NCBI RefSeq assembly: GCF_001244995.1 | Contig: NZ_LN869529.1 | Location: 1,444,957-1,508,956 of the forward strand | DNA: 64,000 nt | From: Intestinimonas massiliensis (ex Afouda et al. 2020) | Lineage (GTDB): Bacteria > Bacillota > Clostridia > Oscillospirales > Oscillospiraceae | Direction: 5' to 3' | In this document: in pieces, positions 60,318-64,000 of the stretch | How positions within the stretch are numbered: position 1 is the stretch's first letter | How the letters are laid out: every line of letters begins with the position of its first letter | The notes under the pieces: generated by a model | What the model was told of the DNA's origin: nothing | The model's database searches: none | The model's input: only the letters and a program-made list of their open reading frames with translations | Made by a program: the position numbers and the translations under genes

Positions 60318-60346
60318 TTTACGCGGCGAAAAAAGGCGTATATAAT
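60318..60346 (+). promoter_or_regulatory. Promoter of the Na/Pi symporter gene
   Basis: TTTACG (60,318-60,323), 17 bases, TATAAT (60,341-60,346), about 88 bases before the GTG start. Two further TTTAC blocks lie just upstream (TTTACG near 60,292 and TTTACA near 60,308); spaced repeats of this kind resemble a PhoP box, which would fit phosphate control, but the match is by eye. Confidence 0.6.
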
Positions 60347-60433
60347 CTATACTGGTTTTATAGGGACCTAAAATTGAATCCTGCAAATTTCGGCCGCTCA
60401 ACTTTGACAACTTGTCAGATTTGGAGGAAACTT

Positions 60434-62212
60434 GTGAACGCAACTGATGTGATCACCCTGATAGGTGCAATCGCGACCTTCCTGTTCGGCATGTCCACCA
60501 TGACCGACGGTCTGGAGAAGCTCTCCAGCGGTCGGTTGGAGGGTATTCTGGAACGACTGACCAGCAACGTGTTCAAGGGAGTCCTGCTTGGCGCTCTGGT
60601 CACGGGTCTGATTCAGAGCTCCGCCGCCACCACCGTAATGTGCGTGGGCTTCGTCAATGCCGGCATCATGAAGCTGCCCCAGACTGTGGGAATTATCATG
60701 GGCGCCAACATCGGCACCACGGTCACCGCGCAGCTCCTCCGGCTGGGCGACATTTCGTCCGACAACGTCTTTTTGGCCCTGCTCAAGCCCTCGATCCTGG
60801 GCCCTCTGCTGGCAGCGGTGGGCATCGTGCTCTTCATGTTCCTCAAGGGGAGCAGCCGCAGGCAGATCGTGGGCCAGATCCTGCTGGGGCTGGGCCTTCT
60901 GTTCATCGGCATGAAGACCATGGAAAACGCCGTCTCCGGCCTCCAGGAGCTCCCCGCCTTCCGCGAGCTGTTCGTCGCCTTTTCCAATCCCCTGCTGGGT
61001 ATTCTGGTAGGCGCCGCCGTCACCGCCCTGATCCAGAGCTCCTCCGCCTCCATGGGCATCCTGCAGGCGGTCAGCTCCACCGGCGTGGTTTCCTTCCATA
61101 TTGCTATCCCCCTTATTATGGGCCAGAACATCGGCACCTGTATCACCGCCCTTCTCTCCGCCATCGGCGCCAGCAAAAATGCCAAGCGGACGGCCATGGT
61201 TCATCTCCTGTTCAATATCATCGGCACACTGTTCTTCCTCGTGGTGCTGTATGCAGGCAACGCCCTGTTCCACTTCCCCTTCTGGGGCGACGTCATGAAC
61301 CGCGGCTCCATCGCCAACCTGCACCTGGGCTTCAACGTAGCCTGTACCCTTCTGCTGCTCCCCTTCAACCGGGTGTTGGTGAAGATCGTGGAGACGCTGG
61401 TCCCCGGCGATACCGGGACCATCGACATCAACCCCCTGGACGAGCGTTTCCTCTCCTCCCCCGCCGTGGCTCTGGAGCACGCTCGCGCCGCCGTCATCAA
61501 TATGGGTACCATGGCCCGGGACAACTACCGTCTGGCCGTGGAGCTGCTCTCCGACTATGACGACAAAAAGCTGGAGCGGCTCCATGAGACCGAGTCCGCC
61601 ATCGACAAGCTGGAGAACATGCTGGACAGCTATCTGGTCAAGCTCACCGACCGCGCCCTCACCCAGTCGGAGAGCAATCTGGTGTCCGAGCTGCTCCACA
61701 CCCTCACCAACTTTGAGCGGATCGGCGATTACTCGGTCAATCTGTCCGAGTCGGCCACCGCCCTCCACAGCCGGGACATCGCCTTTTCCCCCGTGGCCAG
61801 CCGCGAGCTGCGGTACCTCACCGACGCCGTGGGCAAAGCCGTGGACACCACGCTGGCCTGCTACGCCGGCCGGGATCACGCCCTTTCCATGCAGGTGGAG
61901 CCGTTGGAAGAGGTGGTGGATCTGATGGAGGACACCTTGAAAAACCGGCACATTGAGCGGCTGAAATCCGGCGCCTGCACCATCGAGCTGGGCACGCAGT
62001 TTCTGGAGCTGCTCATCAATCTGGAGCGCATTTCTGACCACTGCTCCAATGTGGCCATGCTGATCCTCCGCTCCACCACCCCCGCCAAGGAAAACCTACC
62101 TGACAACCACACCTACCTCAAGTATCTCCACTCCGGCGCCTCAGCCGAGTTTGAAAAGCTCTTCGCCCAGTATCAGGAGCAGTATTACGCCCCCATTCGC
62201 AAGGAGGCGTGA
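60434..62212 (+). CDS. Na/Pi cotransporter family protein with PhoU domain
   Basis: 592 residues from GTG 60,434, behind GGAGG; the frame upstream adds 20 residues without a ribosome site. Two inverted membrane repeats carry the family motif: GLIQSSAATTVMCVGF (about 60-75) and ALIQSSSASMGILQAV (about 200-215). The C-terminal 230 residues form a PhoU-like helical domain. It imports phosphate with sodium. A bidirectional terminator follows. Confidence 0.94.
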   Translation: MNATDVITLIGAIATFLFGMSTMTDGLEKLSSGRLEGILERLTSNVFKGVLLGALVTGLIQSSAATTVMCVGFVNAGIMKLPQTVGIIMGANIGTTVTAQLLRLGDISSDNVFLALLKPSILGPLLAAVGIVLFMFLKGSSRRQIVGQILLGLGLLFIGMKTMENAVSGLQELPAFRELFVAFSNPLLGILVGAAVTALIQSSSASMGILQAVSSTGVVSFHIAIPLIMGQNIGTCITALLSAIGASKNAKRTAMVHLLFNIIGTLFFLVVLYAGNALFHFPFWGDVMNRGSIANLHLGFNVACTLLLLPFNRVLVKIVETLVPGDTGTIDINPLDERFLSSPAVALEHARAAVINMGTMARDNYRLAVELLSDYDDKKLERLHETESAIDKLENMLDSYLVKLTDRALTQSESNLVSELLHTLTNFERIGDYSVNLSESATALHSRDIAFSPVASRELRYLTDAVGKAVDTTLACYAGRDHALSMQVEPLEEVVDLMEDTLKNRHIERLKSGACTIELGTQFLELLINLERISDHCSNVAMLILRSTTPAKENLPDNHTYLKYLHSGASAEFEKLFAQYQEQYYAPIRKEA

Positions 62213-62220
62213 AGACACAC

Positions 62221-62260
62221 AAAAAAGCGGCGCCCGGCAGTAGCCGGGCGCCGCTTTTTT
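62221..62260. terminator. Bidirectional terminator after the Na/Pi symporter
   Basis: Perfect 18 bp stem AAAAAAGCGGCGCCCGGC (62,221-62,238) with complement at 62,243-62,260, A run on one side and T run on the other. Confidence 0.95.
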
Positions 62261-62265
62261 CCCAA

Positions 62266-63045
62266 TCACATGAGCTTGACGGTGAAGTAGACTGCCAGTA
62301 CGAAGATCCAAGCCACCAGTGCGAACATCAGGTAGTAGGCCGCCGCAGCGCCCAGGATCAAAGCCGCCGCCAGGGCCGCCGCCACCACGGCACAACTGAC
62401 ATAGAACAGGGCGTAATTGGCACCGTGGCCCAGGACCCGGATACGCTTTTCCCCGCGCTTGAGCATTCCCTCCGCCTGCTGGAGCCGCCGGGCCAGCAGC
62501 ACCGCCGCCACCAGTATCACCGCCACCACGGCGAAATAGCCATAGACCACCACTGCGTGGCCGCCGCCCGCCTTGCGGAAGAGCCAAAGCCCGACCAGGC
62601 CCAGTGCCGATAAAACGGTGATGGCAAAAAATTCCCGCTGGTAGAGGTAATACACCAGCGCCAGCACCGCCACGGCCGGGACCAGGGTACACATGAGCTG
62701 GATGCCGGCCCCCTTGAATCGGAACGCCGCCAGGCATCCCAGAGCCAGAGCTCCGAAAACGCCGGTCAGCAGCCCGGGGATCAGGCCGCTCCGCTTCTTT
62801 TTCAACCCTGTATACAGCCAGACCGCGCAGACCACCGTCAGCACCGCCAGCGCTGCAATCATCACGGGCAGGGCCTTATGGATGTTGCTCATGAGCGTGA
62901 TGCCGCTGACGTTATAATTGATATAATAGCGGTTAAGCAGCAGCAGCAGGAGTTCAACGACCACTGCCCCGCCAAACCAGATCAGGGTCCGGTTCAGGAC
63001 GACATCCTCCTTCTGGTTCCGCGCCGCTTGCTTCTGTTTATCCAT
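62266..63045 (-). CDS. Polytopic membrane protein of unknown function
   Basis: 259 residues with about eight hydrophobic segments, beginning after a short charged N-terminus (MDKQKQAARNQKEDVVLNRT). No recognised motif. One short cytoplasmic basic loop (LARRLQQAEGMLKRGEKRIR) is seen. GGAGATG precedes the ATG at 63,045. It stands alone, convergent with the Na/Pi symporter gene. Confidence 0.8.
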   Translation of the reverse strand: MDKQKQAARNQKEDVVLNRTLIWFGGAVVVELLLLLLNRYYINYNVSGITLMSNIHKALPVMIAALAVLTVVCAVWLYTGLKKKRSGLIPGLLTGVFGALALGCLAAFRFKGAGIQLMCTLVPAVAVLALVYYLYQREFFAITVLSALGLVGLWLFRKAGGGHAVVVYGYFAVVAVILVAAVLLARRLQQAEGMLKRGEKRIRVLGHGANYALFYVSCAVVAAALAAALILGAAAAYYLMFALVAWIFVLAVYFTVKLM

Positions 63046-63181
63046 GGGTTCATCTCCTAGTCGCTTTCGTCCGGCGCATACCGCACCAGTCTAACAGGCA
63101 GTATTTTATCAGAATTTGCCCTGTTTTGCAACTAGAAAATACTTACCGCTCCCGGCGCCAGTTCCTTCCTGTCATCGGAGC

Positions 63182-63210
63182 TTTTCAAGCGCGCCGCTTC
63201 GTGATACAAT
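63182..63210 (+). promoter_or_regulatory. Promoter of the NusG-II gene
   Basis: TTTTCA (63,182-63,187), 17 bases, TACAAT (63,205-63,210), about 63 bases before the ATG at 63,274. Confidence 0.6.
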
Positions 63211-63273
63211 AAAAAAGTCTATGATCCCGGCTTTACCGGGGTCAAATTGTGGATTTTGATGTGAGGCATACCG

Positions 63274-63687
63274 ATGAAACACGCTGGAACTCCCCCCGCG
63301 GCTATCCGTGTCCGCCCCACCCCCTGGGACGGCCTTGTGGCGCTGGCCGTGGCGGCCTTCGCGCTTCTCCTGCTCTATCTTTTTCGTCCGGCCCCTGGAA
63401 ACTTTTTGACCGCCACAGTCGTCTTAAATAACGAGGTCATCGCCCAATACCCCCTCTCTTCCCTGTCCGAACCCGTCACCCTGTACCTGGAGGAGCTGGA
63501 CTATCCCCTCACGATTCAGGCGGAGCGGGGCCGCATCCGGATCTCAGAGAGCTCTTGCCCCGGCGAGGACTGCGTCCACACCGGCTGGGTGTCGGTTTCC
63601 GGCGGGCAGATCGTCTGCCTGCCCAACCGCCTCATCATCTCCGTCACCGGCTCGGAGGCCCCGGCCGTGGACGGCGTGACCGGTTAG
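63274..63687 (+). CDS. NusG domain II-like membrane-anchored protein
   Basis: 137 residues: one N-terminal membrane helix (about 22-43), then a NusG-II type beta domain with the conserved block RIRISESSCPGEDCVHTGW and the LPNRLIISVTG end. These proteins are typically encoded with Gx transporters and ApbE-type flavin transferases. The next gene follows after 11 bases. Function unknown; not the transcription factor NusG itself. Confidence 0.9.
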   Translation: MKHAGTPPAAIRVRPTPWDGLVALAVAAFALLLLYLFRPAPGNFLTATVVLNNEVIAQYPLSSLSEPVTLYLEELDYPLTIQAERGRIRISESSCPGEDCVHTGWVSVSGGQIVCLPNRLIISVTGSEAPAVDGVTG

Positions 63688-63698
63688 GAGGGCCCGTG

Positions 63699-64000
63699 AT
63701 GTATCCTGCTTCCGCCCTTTCCACGCGCCGCCTCACCCGCTGCGCGGTCCTGACCGCCCTGGCCCTGGCCCTGTCGGTAACCGAGGGGCTCTTCCCCCTC
63801 ACCGTGCTGGTGCCCCTGCCCGGCCTGCGGCTGGGTCTGGCCAATCTGGTCACCATCTACGCCCTGTGCACCATGTCCGGCCGGGAGGCCCTGCTCATCT
63901 TGGTGGCCCGGTGCCTGCTGGGCGCGCTGGTGGGCGGTAATCTCTCCGCCCTGGCCTTCTCCCTGGGCGGCGGGCTGCTGGCCTTTGGGGTCATGTGGCT
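63699..64000 (+). CDS. Gx transporter family protein (HepS component I-like), 3' end outside window
   Basis: First 100 residues only. The start MYPASALSTRRLTRCAVLTA, then LALSVTEGLFPLTVLVPLPG and LRLGLANLVTIYALCTMSGR, is typical of the membrane family annotated as heptaprenyl diphosphate synthase component I or Gx transporter. ATG 63,699 follows AGGAGGG. Probable operon with the NusG-II gene. Confidence 0.9.
   Translation, partial: MYPASALSTRRLTRCAVLTALALALSVTEGLFPLTVLVPLPGLRLGLANLVTIYALCTMSGREALLILVARCLLGALVGGNLSALAFSLGGGLLAFGVMW

Noticed and set aside
60398-62041. 547-codon minus-strand frame opposite the Na/Pi symporter gene
   Set aside because: His/Gly/Gln/Asp-rich shadow sequence; the plus strand encodes clear family motifs with a ribosome site and promoter.

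Overview
The window is chromosomal DNA of a GC-rich, spore-former-like anaerobe of the Clostridia (the Oscillospiraceae and its butyrate producers are the best guess, from gene style only). An integrative conjugative element (ICE) occupies positions 1 to about 36,450 and runs off the left edge. The rest, about 36,450 to 64,000, is mostly host backbone with clearly higher GC, plus one lower-GC accessory island. REGION 1, ICE transfer module (1-23,450): a Tn1549/Tn916-like Gram-positive type IV secretion operon. In order it holds the VirD4 coupling protein, a Maff2 protein with a frameshift, a VirB6-like channel protein, a radical SAM enzyme, PrgI, the VirB4 ATPase, an orphan DNA methyltransferase, a membrane NlpC/P60 hydrolase, DUF4315, DUF4366, topoisomerase III, a Cys-rich VLP protein, a giant anti-restriction fusion protein and TTRAP. 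A BRO-type protein, relaxase, MobC and an XRE repressor lie on the opposite strand. Two inverted copies of an oriT-like sequence sit upstream of the anti-restriction gene and of mobC. A 3.5 kb trio of tyrosine recombinases (RIT element) has inserted at the 3' end of virB4; its left end supplies a new VirB4 tail, and a displaced candidate original tail is still readable on the far side. REGION 2, ICE cargo (23,600-32,800): three modules each end in the same 26-28 bp repeat. They are an ECF sigma/anti-sigma pair; a BlaI/BlaR1-like pair whose sensor carries a degenerate LytM domain; and two lipoproteins with a three-permease ABC exporter. REGION 3, ICE right end (32,900-36,450): the Tn916 orf7/orf8-like sigma and HTH proteins, a 0.5 kb structured non-coding stretch, a DUF6870-like protein and the large serine recombinase. 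The ICE has cut a collagen-like (Gly-X-Thr) surface protein gene, whose 3' part lies at 36,445-37,098 next to a glycosyltransferase. REGION 4, host (38,570-53,040): a five-tRNA array, a pyrB with a PyrI-like zinc tail, small membrane proteins, a lactate module (permease divergent from racemase and FAD dehydrogenase, with FadR-type operators between), a solute-binding protein/LuxR-sensor/XRE operon, a decayed stretch, and yaaA with a scarred 3' end. REGION 5 (53,100-55,850): a compact, lower-GC, likely defence module of Nudix hydrolase, HNH endonuclease with a putative modified-base reader, and DUF2075 nuclease-helicase. REGION 6 (56,360-64,000): tRNA-Ser, a C26 amidohydrolase, xpt, a DUF2975/YozG-like pair, a sirtuin, a Na/Pi symporter, and the start of a NusG-II/Gx-transporter pair. 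All identifications come from reading protein motifs and gene order; no database search was run.
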